From contig JAHWHN010000016.1 of NCBI GenBank assembly GCA_019323235.1, forward strand, positions 1 to 22,959: 22,959 bases of DNA, in the 5' to 3' direction. The notes beneath the pieces were generated by a model. That model made no database searches. It was given only the letters and a program-made list of their open reading frames with translations, and was not told the DNA's origin. The translations under genes were made by a program, and so were the position numbers. Positions 1 to 8,607 of this stretch are shown here, in pieces. The stretch's first letter is position 1; the number at the start of each line of letters is the position of its first letter. Source of the stretch: Candidatus Woesearchaeota archaeon. GTDB lineage: Archaea > Nanobdellota > Nanobdellia > Woesearchaeales > JABIAG01.

Positions 1-24
1 AAGAATTGATTTTATTTCTTTCAT
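1..24 (-). CDS. Possible start of a gene leaving the left edge (partial)
   Basis: On the minus strand an ATG at 24-22 opens a frame that runs to the window edge with eight codons (M-K-E-I-K-S-I-L). An AT-rich TATA-like stretch (about 36-43) lies 15-20 nt upstream, shorter than the 25-28 nt seen for other leaderless genes here, so the promoter is not convincing. The gene would follow aIF5B on the same strand. Too little is visible to name a family, and it may be noncoding. Confidence 0.3.
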
Positions 25-58
25 GCTTTTAGAATTTAAATAAGTTAGCTCTAAAATT

Positions 59-1807
59 TTAAACACCCCACATTGGATTTTGCTCTCTTTTGATATTAGC
101 TATTTCTTTCATTAATTCTAGATCATCTTTAGTAATTAGATGTTTTAAATTCTTTAATTTTACAAAGTCTTGTTCTGGCATTGATGAATATAAAATATCA
201 TTTTCACTTGCTTGTCTTCCAATTGTTAAACCATCAATAGAACAAGCACAATCCTTTCCTTTCAATACTTCAGATACATTCTTTTGTTCTACTTGTAAAC
301 CTTTTACTTTTCCAACTTCCTTCCCTGTTTTAGTCATTACGGTTATTCCAGTTCTTAATTTTCCATCTATTACTAAAACTCCAGCAATTGCTGGATTTGA
401 TTGTCTAAATACATATCCATTTAGAATCTCAAATTTACATGGCATAACTAAAGATTCTAATTCTCTTTTCTCTTCAGCCTTTCTTAATTCATCTTGCCAT
501 TTCTCATATTCATCTAAAATTTGATAAATAATATTAGAATTGATTACTTTAACTTTTTCAGTTGATTTTTCACCATCAACATTAAATGCTAGAACTACTG
601 CTTTAGAAGAATCTTTATCATAATTTGATTCAGCATCAATTAAATCTTTTCTGCTTATAGCTCCCAAAGTAGCTTTTCTAATTGGAATGTTTCTATCTTT
701 TAATAATGAAGTTAAAGCTTCTAAGCTACCTAAAGTATCTGCTTTAATTATAATTCCAATTTTACCTTCATCTTCAATTAAAACTTCATTAATTTGATCT
801 TGAACATCAATCTCACAAAGATTATTCTCTCCACCTCTACAAGATACAATTGGCATACCTGCAATTACTTCATCAATATTTGGGGCAAAGATTCTAACTC
901 CTGTTGCTGCATGTACTTCTTTAATAGATTGATATTTTGCTCTTTTTTCCATCATTTCTTGATGTGGAGCTGGTTCAAATAAACCTCTGATTTTTGTAGA
1001 AATTGGACCATTTATTCCACCAATAATTATTTGGTCTCCAGCCCTTAACATACCATCATAAATAATAACATCTAAAACTTTTCCTATTCCTTTCTGTTCT
1101 TTAACCTCTAAAATAGTACCTTTTGCATCACCATTATTATCAATTTCTAAATTCTTCTCTAAATATTTTTGAACAAGTCCTATCATTACCATTAATGATT
1201 CAGGCAAACCTTCTTGAGTTATTGCTGAAACTGGAACTATAGCTACTTGTTGAGTATAATCTTGAACTCTATCAAATCTATCAGCATTGATTCCAAATTT
1301 TTCATGAATCTGACCTACAAGTTCATATAATTTTGTTTCAAGTAAATTAATTACTTCATGATTTTGAGAATTAATATTTTGTAAAATAAAATCTGAATTT
1401 TTTTTCCAACCTCTTAATAAGTCAATTTTATTTGCACAAATGATAAAAGGAGTCTTTTCCGCTTTTAAAATTTCAATAGCTTCAATTGTTTGAGGCTTAA
1501 AACCTTCAGTAATATCAACTACAACTATTGCAATGTCTGCTAAGCTACCTCCTCTTTTCCTTAAAGTTGAGAAAGCAGCGTGACCAGGAGTATCAATAAA
1601 CAATAATCCAGGAATTTTAAGCTTTTCTTTGATTAGTTTCCCACAAACTCTATTTATTGTTTCAGAAGGAACAATCGATGCCCCAATTGCTTGAGTAATT
1701 TTACCTGCTTCTCCTTCAGTAACAGTTGTTTGTCTAATAGCATCTAAGAAAGAAGTTTTCCCATGGTCTACATGACCTACAATAGTTACAATAGGTTTTC
1801 TAATCAT
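59..1807 (-). CDS. infB: Translation initiation factor aIF5B (archaeal IF-2)
   Basis: GTPase that promotes subunit joining and initiator tRNA placement in the cytoplasm. The 582-aa product has the short archaeal/eukaryotic architecture without the long bacterial N-terminal region. The G domain is intact: G1 G-H-V-D-H-G-K-T at residues 11-18, a switch I region with G-K-I-T-Q near 35-39, G3 D-T-P-G-H at 72-76 and G4 N-K-I-D at 126-129. Beta-barrel domain II and the later IF-2 domains follow, with no intein. The ATG at 1807 begins directly at the G domain, as expected. A TATA-like box centred about 25 nt upstream suggests its own leaderless promoter although the GT-C gene lies 52 nt upstream on the same strand. 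Family identity is secure. Confidence 0.97.
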   Translation of the reverse strand: MIRKPIVTIVGHVDHGKTSFLDAIRQTTVTEGEAGKITQAIGASIVPSETINRVCGKLIKEKLKIPGLLFIDTPGHAAFSTLRKRGGSLADIAIVVVDITEGFKPQTIEAIEILKAEKTPFIICANKIDLLRGWKKNSDFILQNINSQNHEVINLLETKLYELVGQIHEKFGINADRFDRVQDYTQQVAIVPVSAITQEGLPESLMVMIGLVQKYLEKNLEIDNNGDAKGTILEVKEQKGIGKVLDVIIYDGMLRAGDQIIIGGINGPISTKIRGLFEPAPHQEMMEKRAKYQSIKEVHAATGVRIFAPNIDEVIAGMPIVSCRGGENNLCEIDVQDQINEVLIEDEGKIGIIIKADTLGSLEALTSLLKDRNIPIRKATLGAISRKDLIDAESNYDKDSSKAVVLAFNVDGEKSTEKVKVINSNIIYQILDEYEKWQDELRKAEEKRELESLVMPCKFEILNGYVFRQSNPAIAGVLVIDGKLRTGITVMTKTGKEVGKVKGLQVEQKNVSEVLKGKDCACSIDGLTIGRQASENDILYSSMPEQDFVKLKNLKHLITKDDLELMKEIANIKREQNPMWGV

Positions 1808-1826
1808 ATTATAAAGAAAAAGGGGG

Positions 1827-1838
1827 TATTTTAAAAAT
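1827..1838 (-). promoter_or_regulatory. TATA-like promoter of aIF5B
   Basis: Minus-strand ATTTTTAAAATA is centred 25 nt before the aIF5B ATG. That spacing puts the transcription start at or very near the start codon, implying a leaderless mRNA. It lies in the short gap after the stop of the preceding gene. Confidence 0.5.
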
Positions 1839-1859
1839 CTAGCGGTTTTTTAAGAAAAA

Positions 1860-3203
1860 TTAATCATTTCTGAAAATTATGTAATATTCATCTTGATGAA
1901 CTTGAGTACCACCTTGTATTATGTCATACATTTTTTTCTTTAATTCTTCACATTCATCTGCTTTTGGATATACTTCACAAGGGAATTCATCTGAATAAAT
2001 AAAATAATCTACTTTTTCATAATTCTCTTTGAAAATTTCATAACCTTCAAATGCATTAAAGTATATTGGAATAAATTTATTGTCAGAATAAGCAGAAAAT
2101 AAAGGATGTGTTGTCATAATTGTTAAATTATTTGAATGTTCTAAGAACTTTAAAGTATATAATTCATCAACTTCTTTTTCGTAATCCATTTCATAATCAA
2201 AATTATGTTGAAAATAAATGAAGTTTGTCATTAATAATAAGATTAGTAAAAAATAACCAACACCTCTCTTTAATTTAGATAATAAATTTGTTAGTCCATA
2301 AACACTAATTAAAACAATAAATGGCATAAATAAATTGAAAAATCTTATTTGTTTATTAGTAATTAAATTAAAGTATAAAAATGGAAATAAAAATATTAAC
2401 AAAATTAAATAATTCTTTTTCTTAATACAATAATAAATTCCAAATAGTGAAAAAACAAAGATCCAGGATTGTTTTATTAATTCTAGAAAGTAGTAATACC
2501 ATTGTTGAGAAAAATAAGAATTGCCTTGGTGCCATAAAGCATCTAAAAATGGTCTTAAAAAACCAAAACCTAAGGAATAATTAATTATGAAGTATGGACT
2601 TACAGTAATGATATAAAATAGTGATAAAGAACTTAATAATAATATATTATCATAATTTATTTTGTTTCTGAATAACAAATAAATCATCAACATCAAGAAA
2701 AACATTCCCACAGGGAATTTTGTAATTGTACCAAAACCCAATAATATTACACATAAATAATATCTTTTATTCAAAAAGAAGTATAAAGCAGATGTTACAA
2801 AGAAACTTGCCATTATTCCAGACATAATTTTAGTTGAGAATACAAAATATATTGGAAGTGTACTTAATAAAATTGTAGATAATAATGAAATTGGTTCATC
2901 AAAGAATTCTCTACAGATTTTATAAAAAAAGTAAAGATTTCCTAATGAAAATAATAATATCAATAATCTTCCAAAAAATACTACATCTAATTTTAGTTTC
3001 CAAATAATCCCTAATAATAAAGGTAATAAACTTGGACGTAAAGATTCATATAGTCCTGAATATCCACTTGATAAAATATATTTCCCAGTACCTATAAACG
3101 CAGACTCATCCCACCTTATAAAAGGAGTTTTTATTATTAAATATAGCTGAATTAATAGATATAAAGCAAAATAAACATAAATTGACTTATCCTTGAACTT
3201 CAT
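1860..3203 (-). CDS. GT-C family membrane glycosyltransferase (ArnT/PMT-like)
   Basis: Polytopic membrane protein of about 447 aa with roughly ten hydrophobic segments, ending in a short soluble extracytoplasmic tail. Just after the first membrane helix it has R-W-D-E-S-A-F (D and E near residues 32-33), the acidic pair typical of the first outer loop of GT-C enzymes, followed by an R-P-S-L-L-P-L-L-L-G segment that matches the ArnT/PMT_2 family pattern. Such enzymes transfer sugars from polyprenyl-phosphate donors on the outer face of the membrane. The longer frame would start at a TTG (3209). The ATG at 3203 is preferred because a TATA box lies about 27 nt upstream. Donor and acceptor are unknown; N-glycan or surface glycan assembly is inference. 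It is divergent from an envelope/glycosyltransferase operon. Confidence 0.8.
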   Translation of the reverse strand: MKFKDKSIYVYFALYLLIQLYLIIKTPFIRWDESAFIGTGKYILSSGYSGLYESLRPSLLPLLLGIIWKLKLDVVFFGRLLILLFSLGNLYFFYKICREFFDEPISLLSTILLSTLPIYFVFSTKIMSGIMASFFVTSALYFFLNKRYYLCVILLGFGTITKFPVGMFFLMLMIYLLFRNKINYDNILLLSSLSLFYIITVSPYFIINYSLGFGFLRPFLDALWHQGNSYFSQQWYYYFLELIKQSWIFVFSLFGIYYCIKKKNYLILLIFLFPFLYFNLITNKQIRFFNLFMPFIVLISVYGLTNLLSKLKRGVGYFLLILLLMTNFIYFQHNFDYEMDYEKEVDELYTLKFLEHSNNLTIMTTHPLFSAYSDNKFIPIYFNAFEGYEIFKENYEKVDYFIYSDEFPCEVYPKADECEELKKKMYDIIQGGTQVHQDEYYIIFRND

Positions 3204-3225
3204 TATCAAATAAAATATTCACTGG

Positions 3226-3237
3226 TATATAAAAATA
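3226..3237 (-). promoter_or_regulatory. TATA box of the GT-C glycosyltransferase
   Basis: Minus-strand TATTTTTATATA is centred about 27 nt before the ATG at 3203, consistent with leaderless transcription. It forms a divergent promoter pair with the box at 3271-3280 in the 98-bp gap 3204-3301. Confidence 0.6.
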
Positions 3238-3270
3238 TACCCCTAAATCCATCACTTTTTGAACGAAAAA

Positions 3271-3280
3271 GTTTATAAAA
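3271..3280 (+). promoter_or_regulatory. TATA box of the seven-gene envelope operon
   Basis: GTTTATAAAA is centred about 27 nt upstream of the ATG at 3302, the spacing of a leaderless archaeal promoter. No ribosome binding site is seen before that ATG. It should drive the closely packed genes from 3302 to 9273. Confidence 0.65.
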
Positions 3281-3301
3281 AAACATTCAATTCTAAAGCT
3301 A

Positions 3302-3823
3302 ATGTTTAAGTATTTTAAAGAACCAATTAGGAACCAATTACGATATATGGTTAACCCTGAAAAAGCTTTCAGTAGAATTGACAAAGAATCATTAGAAGAT
3401 ATTGTTGGAGACTATTTCAAATTGTTAGTTTTCTTCGGTTTTATTGCAGCTATTGTTGTATATGGATATACTTTAGCTAGTTCTTTATATTTAGATTTAG
3501 TACATGGTGCTAATATTAATTATATTAACTTAATGAACTATTATTCTGGAAGAGCATCCGCTGTATTCTTCTTTTATTTATTCTTTGGATCTTTTTTCAT
3601 ATTTTTTATAAGTTTGTTTTTTAGCAAATTCTTCAATAAAATGAAGTTTACACACTTTCTTAAAATGTTTTTAAGAAGTACAGGGCCAATCCTTTTATTA
3701 TCTTGGATACCTGGTTTACTTGCAGGAAGTGTTGCTTGGAGTCTACTACTATTAATTATCGGAGGAAAGATTAAAAACAAAGTTCATAAAATAGATTCTA
3801 AATCTATTAATCAAAGAGATTAA
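3302..3823 (+). CDS. Yip1-like domain membrane protein
   Basis: A 173-aa protein with a short soluble N-terminus containing N-P-E-K-A-F (residues 18-23), then about four hydrophobic segments, and a C-terminal S-W-I-P-G-L-L-A-G-S-V-A-W-S segment leading into L-I-I-G-G. The early P-x-x-A-F and the late P-G-L...W-S-L...I-I-G pattern are the marks of the Yip1 membrane family. Prokaryotic members have no settled function. It is the first gene of the plus-strand operon, with the next gene starting 1 nt after its stop, so a membrane or envelope role is likely. An AAAGAGA sequence near its end probably serves as the ribosome binding site for the next gene. Confidence 0.65.
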   Translation: MFKYFKEPIRNQLRYMVNPEKAFSRIDKESLEDIVGDYFKLLVFFGFIAAIVVYGYTLASSLYLDLVHGANINYINLMNYYSGRASAVFFFYLFFGSFFIFFISLFFSKFFNKMKFTHFLKMFLRSTGPILLLSWIPGLLAGSVAWSLLLLIIGGKIKNKVHKIDSKSINQRD

Positions 3824-3824
3824 A

Positions 3825-4616
3825 ATGGCTTATTTTGAAGATGATAGGAAAGGGAGAAAAACTATTATCATCGCGATTTTTATATTCTCATTAATTCTTT
3901 ATTTTACTGGAGTGATGAGTGGTTTGTATGCTAATAAAATAATTAAAGAAGAAACTGAAGATACAATTAATACTCTAACTACAGAAACAAAAAATAATAT
4001 CCAACAAATTGATGGTAAGATTGATTCTTTATATTTAGACATTGATGAAAAAACTTTAGATAATTCCTTCCATTATATTTTAACAGAAGAAGAAAGATGT
4101 AATTATTATGAAAAGAACATCGCAGATTTAACTCAAGAAATTAAGAAATATTGGAAAATTCTTCCATATAGAATTGAAGAATATGAAAAAAATAATCAAC
4201 TAAGTGAAGAGTATAATAATACAAAAAAAGAATATATGTTGTTATCTTTAAAATTATGGATGAACACTAAAAGAAATAAGAATGAATGTGACAATAACAT
4301 TATAGATGGCCTATACTTTTATTCTTCAGATTGTGATAATTGTATTGAACAAGGCCAAAATTTAGATTATTTAAATGAACTAATTTACAAACAAAATAAA
4401 ACTCCAGTTATTTTCACAATTGATTATAATTTAGACGTTGAGATTTTAGAAACAATAAAAGAATATTATGAAATAAACTCAACACCAACAATAATGGTAA
4501 ATAATCTAATTTTTAGAGATGAAATTATTTCATCAGAAGAAATTATTGAAGAATTAATAAGAAATGGAAGTCTGACTAATAATACTTTTTTAGAAGAGGA
4601 AGTTCAAAATGAATAA
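3825..4616 (+). CDS. Membrane-anchored thioredoxin-fold protein with C-D-N-C motif
   Basis: 263 aa. One N-terminal transmembrane helix (about residues 12-35), a charged helical, coiled-coil-like spacer (about 36-150), then a thioredoxin-like domain: a beta strand G-L-Y-F-Y followed by the C-x-x-C motif C-D-N-C at 170-173, and the cis-proline segment S-T-P-T at 219-222. This arrangement predicts an extracytoplasmic, membrane-tethered thiol-disulfide oxidoreductase or a thiol-holding scaffold. Two more cysteines (92 and 155) lie in the spacer. The stop overlaps the start of the next gene, a DsbA-like protein, so the two are probably made together. Redox direction (oxidase, reductase or isomerase) cannot be read from the sequence. 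Confidence 0.75.
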   Translation: MAYFEDDRKGRKTIIIAIFIFSLILYFTGVMSGLYANKIIKEETEDTINTLTTETKNNIQQIDGKIDSLYLDIDEKTLDNSFHYILTEEERCNYYEKNIADLTQEIKKYWKILPYRIEEYEKNNQLSEEYNNTKKEYMLLSLKLWMNTKRNKNECDNNIIDGLYFYSSDCDNCIEQGQNLDYLNELIYKQNKTPVIFTIDYNLDVEILETIKEYYEINSTPTIMVNNLIFRDEIISSEEIIEELIRNGSLTNNTFLEEEVQNE

Positions 4617-5319
4617 TTTCATCAAAATATCATCAATTGTTTTAATATTTATGATTATTTCAAGTACTTCATTAATGTTATTTTATATATATGACACAAA
4701 TCAGAATTCATATTTAAAAGAAAAAGCAGGTAATGGAGATTACAAATTTTTATTAAATTACTATGCTGGGAATAATCCCTCAAATTACGATAAAAATGAT
4801 TTTGTAGGAAATCAAAATACAAGTATTACAATAATTGGAATTTTAAACCCTGCTTCTGAATCATCTGTTGAGTTTATGGAAGAATTTTATCCATTTTTAG
4901 AAAAAGAATACATTAATACAGGCCAAGTTAAATTTTCATATAGAAATTATATTACTCAAAAAGATATTGAAATTAAAAATAATTACTATAAATATGCAAC
5001 ACTAATTGAATGTGCTAAAGAACAAAATAATAGTTTTGAAATAGTTAAAGACATTTATAGTTCAATTAATGAAGAAAAGATTAAAATATCAAAAGAAAGT
5101 AATATTAACTTAACAACTTTAAATAATTGTACTCAAAATAAAGAATTTGAGGTAATTAACCAAGATGCTCTAAATGTAAGAAAATTTGGAATTATTGGTA
5201 TTAATCCTTGTATCCTTATTGGAATTGAAGGAACTAATAATCAACTTATGTGTGGAATTCCTTCACAACAAAAAATTAATAAAACAATCAAAAATATTAA
5301 TGTGAGATTAGGTAATTAA
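4609..5319 (+). CDS. DsbA/thioredoxin-like protein lacking the catalytic cysteines
   Basis: 236 aa with an N-terminal membrane anchor or signal helix (about residues 5-28) and a DsbA-like domain. Family landmarks are visible: the strand I-T-I-I-G-I, a helix ending F-M-E-E-F-Y-P-F-L, then E-Y-I-N-T-G-Q-V-K-F, the E-C-A-K-E-Q helix, and G-I-N-P at the cis-proline loop (about 197-200). When these are aligned to the usual F-x-x-x-C-P-x-C-x-x-F pattern, the two cysteine positions are S83 and S86. Cysteines 135, 174, 201 and 215 remain elsewhere. It is therefore probably not a classical oxidase, but a redox-inactive binding, scaffold or chaperone form. It overlaps the C-D-N-C protein by 8 nt and precedes three glycosyltransferases. 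Confidence 0.7.
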   Translation: MNNFIKISSIVLIFMIISSTSLMLFYIYDTNQNSYLKEKAGNGDYKFLLNYYAGNNPSNYDKNDFVGNQNTSITIIGILNPASESSVEFMEEFYPFLEKEYINTGQVKFSYRNYITQKDIEIKNNYYKYATLIECAKEQNNSFEIVKDIYSSINEEKIKISKESNINLTTLNNCTQNKEFEVINQDALNVRKFGIIGINPCILIGIEGTNNQLMCGIPSQQKINKTIKNINVRLGN

Positions 5320-5321
5320 AA

Positions 5322-6572
5322 ATGTTAACATCAGAACAAATAGCAATAATATTGTATAACATAACATTAGCACCAATGATAATTTTATCACTAGTGTTTA
5401 TAACATTCTCATTCATTAATTTGATAATATCTAGAAAAAAAGAAGTAGAATTTCCAGAATTAAAGGAATTACCTTTTATTAGCGTACAAATTCCAACTTT
5501 CAATGATCCTATTGCAAAAAGATGTGTTGAAAAATGTATGGAGTTTGACTATCCAAAAGATAAATATGAAATAATTATTGTTGATGACAGTACTAATGAG
5601 CAAACTCAAAGAGAATTAAAAAAATATGCAGACCAAAATCCAGGATTTATTAAGTACTCTCACAGAACAAATAGACATGCCTTCAAACCAGGAGCTTTAA
5701 ATGAAGCTATGCCAATTACTAGAGGAGAAATCTTAGTTGTTTTTGATGCAGACTGGATTCCTAAACCTGATTTTTTATCTGAAATTGTAAAACCATTCTC
5801 AGATCCTAAAATTGCTATTGTTCAAAGCAGACAAGGATTTTATAATGCTAACACTAATTTAATAACTAGATTTGCTGCTTTTGTATTATTAGTATACCAC
5901 ACTGTTGTTATGCCAATTAATAAAAGAATCAATTGTGTTTTCTTTTGTGGTACTGCTGGAGCTATAAGAAGAAGTGCTTTTGATGAAGTTGGTGGTTGGA
6001 ACCTCCATAGTATTACTGAAGATTCTGATTTAGCAGTTAGATTATTAAAAAGAGGATATAAAACAACTTATTTAGAAATGGAAACTCCTAGTGAAGTACC
6101 AGATACTTTCGAGTCTTTAATTAGACAACAAATGAGATGGAGTTACGGAAATATTAGAGTTTGGATTGATAATTCTAAAGATATTTTATTTGGAAAAGGT
6201 TTTACTTTAAGACAAAGAGCTATGATTACTTATATTACCATGGCAAATGTGATTGCTCCTATTGTTGTATTTATGACTTTCTTTGGAATGTTAGGATGGT
6301 TTTTAGGAGAGGATAAGTTATTTCAATTGGGAGATATCTGGGAATTAACTTCTAAGATTCTTTACACTTCTGGATTCTTTTTAATGGGAGCTTTGGCTTT
6401 ATTTAAGAGAAAAGAATTAAAAGAATTTCCAGCATATGTAGCTTCTGTTTTCACAATTGGTTTAATTATTGCTGCCTCAAATTCAATTGCAGCTTACAAA
6501 GCAGTGACTAATCAAAAATTACATTGGCATTGTACACCGAAGATAGATAATTCTAAAACAAATATCAAGTAG
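5322..6572 (+). CDS. Membrane-integral family 2 glycosyltransferase (processive-type, QxxRW)
   Basis: 416 aa. An N-terminal transmembrane helix (about 8-32) is followed by a cytoplasmic GT2 domain and about three C-terminal membrane helices (near 303-327, 343-362 and 375-393). All GT-A landmarks are present: V-D-D-S at 87-90, D-A-D at 142-144 for metal and nucleotide-sugar binding, T-E-D at 232-234 carrying the catalytic base, and Q-x-x-R-W at 269-273. The Q-x-x-R-W motif with flanking helices is the cellulose/hyaluronan-synthase-like arrangement, suggesting polysaccharide synthesis coupled to export, but the sugar is unknown. An A-G-G-T ribosome binding site lies a few nt upstream of ATG 5322, in the end of the preceding gene. 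Confidence 0.88.
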   Translation: MLTSEQIAIILYNITLAPMIILSLVFITFSFINLIISRKKEVEFPELKELPFISVQIPTFNDPIAKRCVEKCMEFDYPKDKYEIIIVDDSTNEQTQRELKKYADQNPGFIKYSHRTNRHAFKPGALNEAMPITRGEILVVFDADWIPKPDFLSEIVKPFSDPKIAIVQSRQGFYNANTNLITRFAAFVLLVYHTVVMPINKRINCVFFCGTAGAIRRSAFDEVGGWNLHSITEDSDLAVRLLKRGYKTTYLEMETPSEVPDTFESLIRQQMRWSYGNIRVWIDNSKDILFGKGFTLRQRAMITYITMANVIAPIVVFMTFFGMLGWFLGEDKLFQLGDIWELTSKILYTSGFFLMGALALFKRKELKEFPAYVASVFTIGLIIAASNSIAAYKAVTNQKLHWHCTPKIDNSKTNIK

Positions 6573-6579
6573 GTAGAAA

Positions 6580-7827
6580 ATGATAATTTTCTATCTTAAT
6601 TTAATTATTACCACGATTTTTTTACTTACTATTATTTCTTATTATGCACTAATAATCATTCCAGAAAGAAAACATAAAATTGTTAAGAAATTCAATAGCA
6701 TAACAATAATAATTCCTGCTCATAATGAAGAAGATTATATTGAAAAATGTATTAAATCTGTTATGAGATCAGAATTTAATGGTGCCAAACAAATAATTGT
6801 AGTAGATGATGGTAGTATTGATAGGACTTATGAAATAGCATCAAAATTCAAAATAACTGTTCTTAAATCAAAACATTCAGGTAAGGCTTTAAGTATAAAT
6901 AAAGCATTAAAAATTGCAAATGGTGAAGTAATTGCAATTGTTGATGCTGATAGTGAAATTCAAAAAGATTCTCTTAAAAAAGTAGTTAGAGAAATTGAAA
7001 GAAAAAATGTTGTTGCTGCATGTTGCCCAGTTCGTGTTAAGAATAGAAATAAGTTCATATGTATGTGGTTGAACATAGAACAGTTATATAATTCTTTAAT
7101 TAGAAGAATTTTCAAAAAAATTAATGCTAATATTGTAACTCCTGGACCTTTAAGTGTTTATAGAAAAGATGCTTTAATGGAAATTGGTGGTTTTAGCAAT
7201 AAAGGTTTTTCAGAAGATATTGATGTAGCTATAAGATTAATTAGAAAAGGCCATAAAATTGGTTTTGCTAACGATACTATTGCAGATACAAACATGCCTC
7301 ATACAGTGAAAGGATTCTTAAGACAAAGAACTAGATTTGCAAGAGGAATGATTAACATTCTTAAAAGACATTTGAGATTAAATAATACTATTGTCGATAT
7401 TTACACATTACCATTATTTTTATTTATGTATTTCCAAGCTGTTGTGATGAGTGTTATAATGATTTATAATATTAGTAGTGGATATTATACTTATTTTTAC
7501 TCTAAAGAAATTTTCTTCAACTTATCAGTATTAAAGTTCTTTTTTGAATGGTTTTCAATAGTTGGATTTTTAAAATATGCCTATAATGTGATAATTGGAA
7601 ATATTTCTTTTAGTTTCTTAGCTATTGCAAGTGTAGCATCAACATTATTAACTTATCCACTTTACATTTACTCTATCTTCAAGTATAATAAGAAAATTAC
7701 ACTATATGAAATAGTACCTTTTATATTTATGATGCCTTTCTGGTTAATTGTCATGATGATATATCTTATATGCATACCTGAATCTTTTAAAAAAAATCAA
7801 TATAATATTTGGAAGAAAAATGAGTGA
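6580..7827 (+). CDS. Membrane-integral family 2 glycosyltransferase (QxxRF)
   Basis: 415 aa. An N-terminal membrane helix (about 3-26), a GT2 catalytic domain and about four C-terminal helices. Motifs: V-D-D-G at 75-78, D-A-D at 122-124, S-E-D at 211-213, and Q-R-T-R-F at 249-253, a variant of Q-x-x-R-W. It resembles poly-N-acetylglucosamine-synthase-type (PgaC/IcaA-like) enzymes in layout, but the product is not determined by sequence alone. It lies 7 nt after the first GT2 gene (TAGGT ribosome binding site), and its end overlaps the next GT2 start by 8 nt. Two integral GT2 enzymes side by side suggest either a heteropolymer or two separate glycans. Confidence 0.87.
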   Translation: MIIFYLNLIITTIFLLTIISYYALIIIPERKHKIVKKFNSITIIIPAHNEEDYIEKCIKSVMRSEFNGAKQIIVVDDGSIDRTYEIASKFKITVLKSKHSGKALSINKALKIANGEVIAIVDADSEIQKDSLKKVVREIERKNVVAACCPVRVKNRNKFICMWLNIEQLYNSLIRRIFKKINANIVTPGPLSVYRKDALMEIGGFSNKGFSEDIDVAIRLIRKGHKIGFANDTIADTNMPHTVKGFLRQRTRFARGMINILKRHLRLNNTIVDIYTLPLFLFMYFQAVVMSVIMIYNISSGYYTYFYSKEIFFNLSVLKFFFEWFSIVGFLKYAYNVIIGNISFSFLAIASVASTLLTYPLYIYSIFKYNKKITLYEIVPFIFMMPFWLIVMMIYLICIPESFKKNQYNIWKKNE

Positions 7828-8563
7828 AAAATCTAAAAAAAATAAAATATTATTTAGTGTAATAATCCCAACTAAAAATGAAGAAAATTATTTAGAAAAA
7901 ACACTAAAGCAATTTAAATTAATTCCTCTTAAAGATAATATTGAATTAATTGTTTCTGATTCTAATACTAGTAAAGAAACTTTAAAGATTGCAAAAAAAT
8001 ATGCTGACAAAGTAGTTCTACCAAAAAAAGGAGAGGTTGATAATATTGCTAAAGCAAGAAATAGAGGAGCTTCAAAGGCAGAAGGAATTTTTTTATTTCA
8101 TACAGATGCTGATGCTAGAATATCAAAAGATTTTTTTGAGAAATGTTTAAAAGAATTTTCAAAGAAAAAAATAATTGCTCTTCATGGTAAATTGAAATTT
8201 TATCCTGAACAATCTGGTTTAAAAGAGAAATTTTTTGGATTTGGAATTAATTTATTCGTATATTTGTCAGGCATACTTGGAATTCATTTAGCAAAAGGGG
8301 AATTTCAAATTATTAAAAGAAAAGTTTTTGAAAAAGTTAAAGGTTATGATGAGAAGAGGCTTATTGGAGAAGATTGTGAATTATTTTATAGATTATCCAA
8401 ACATGGAAAAATTAAATATTGCAAAAATATAACTATTTATCATTCCCCAAGAAGATTTAGAAAACAAGGATATGTTAAAACATTCTTAATTTATTTAAGA
8501 GAGGGAATTTGGATTTTATTCAATAAGAAAAACTATCTTAAAGAATGGAAACCAATCCGTTAA
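7820..8563 (+). CDS. Family 2 glycosyltransferase (soluble-type, short)
   Basis: 247 aa. A GT2 N-terminal fold begins at V-I-I-P-T-K-N-E-E (about 14-22), with S-D-S near 46-48 in place of the usual D-D-S, H-T-D-A-D at 94-98 and G-E-D at 183-185. The C-terminal part has an S-P-R-R-F-R-K-Q-G motif (about 209-217) followed by a hydrophobic stretch that may lie along the membrane. The H-T-D-A-D and R-R-F-x-x-x-G features resemble the small rSAM/TIGR04283-like GT2 group, but that assignment is tentative. Start overlaps the preceding gene by 8 nt. A G-G-A-A-G ribosome binding site precedes the ATG. Confidence 0.85.
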   Translation: MSEKSKKNKILFSVIIPTKNEENYLEKTLKQFKLIPLKDNIELIVSDSNTSKETLKIAKKYADKVVLPKKGEVDNIAKARNRGASKAEGIFLFHTDADARISKDFFEKCLKEFSKKKIIALHGKLKFYPEQSGLKEKFFGFGINLFVYLSGILGIHLAKGEFQIIKRKVFEKVKGYDEKRLIGEDCELFYRLSKHGKIKYCKNITIYHSPRRFRKQGYVKTFLIYLREGIWILFNKKNYLKEWKPIR

Positions 8564-8607
8564 CGAATATAGAAATAATTATAAACTTTCTAACATTTCA
8601 TAATAAT

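Noticed and set aside
90..524. Plus-strand open frame opposite aIF5B
   Set aside because: It lies wholly inside the well-supported aIF5B gene, and its translation shows no domain or signal.
59..1807. Intein in aIF5B
   Set aside because: The protein has normal length and continuous G-domain motifs.
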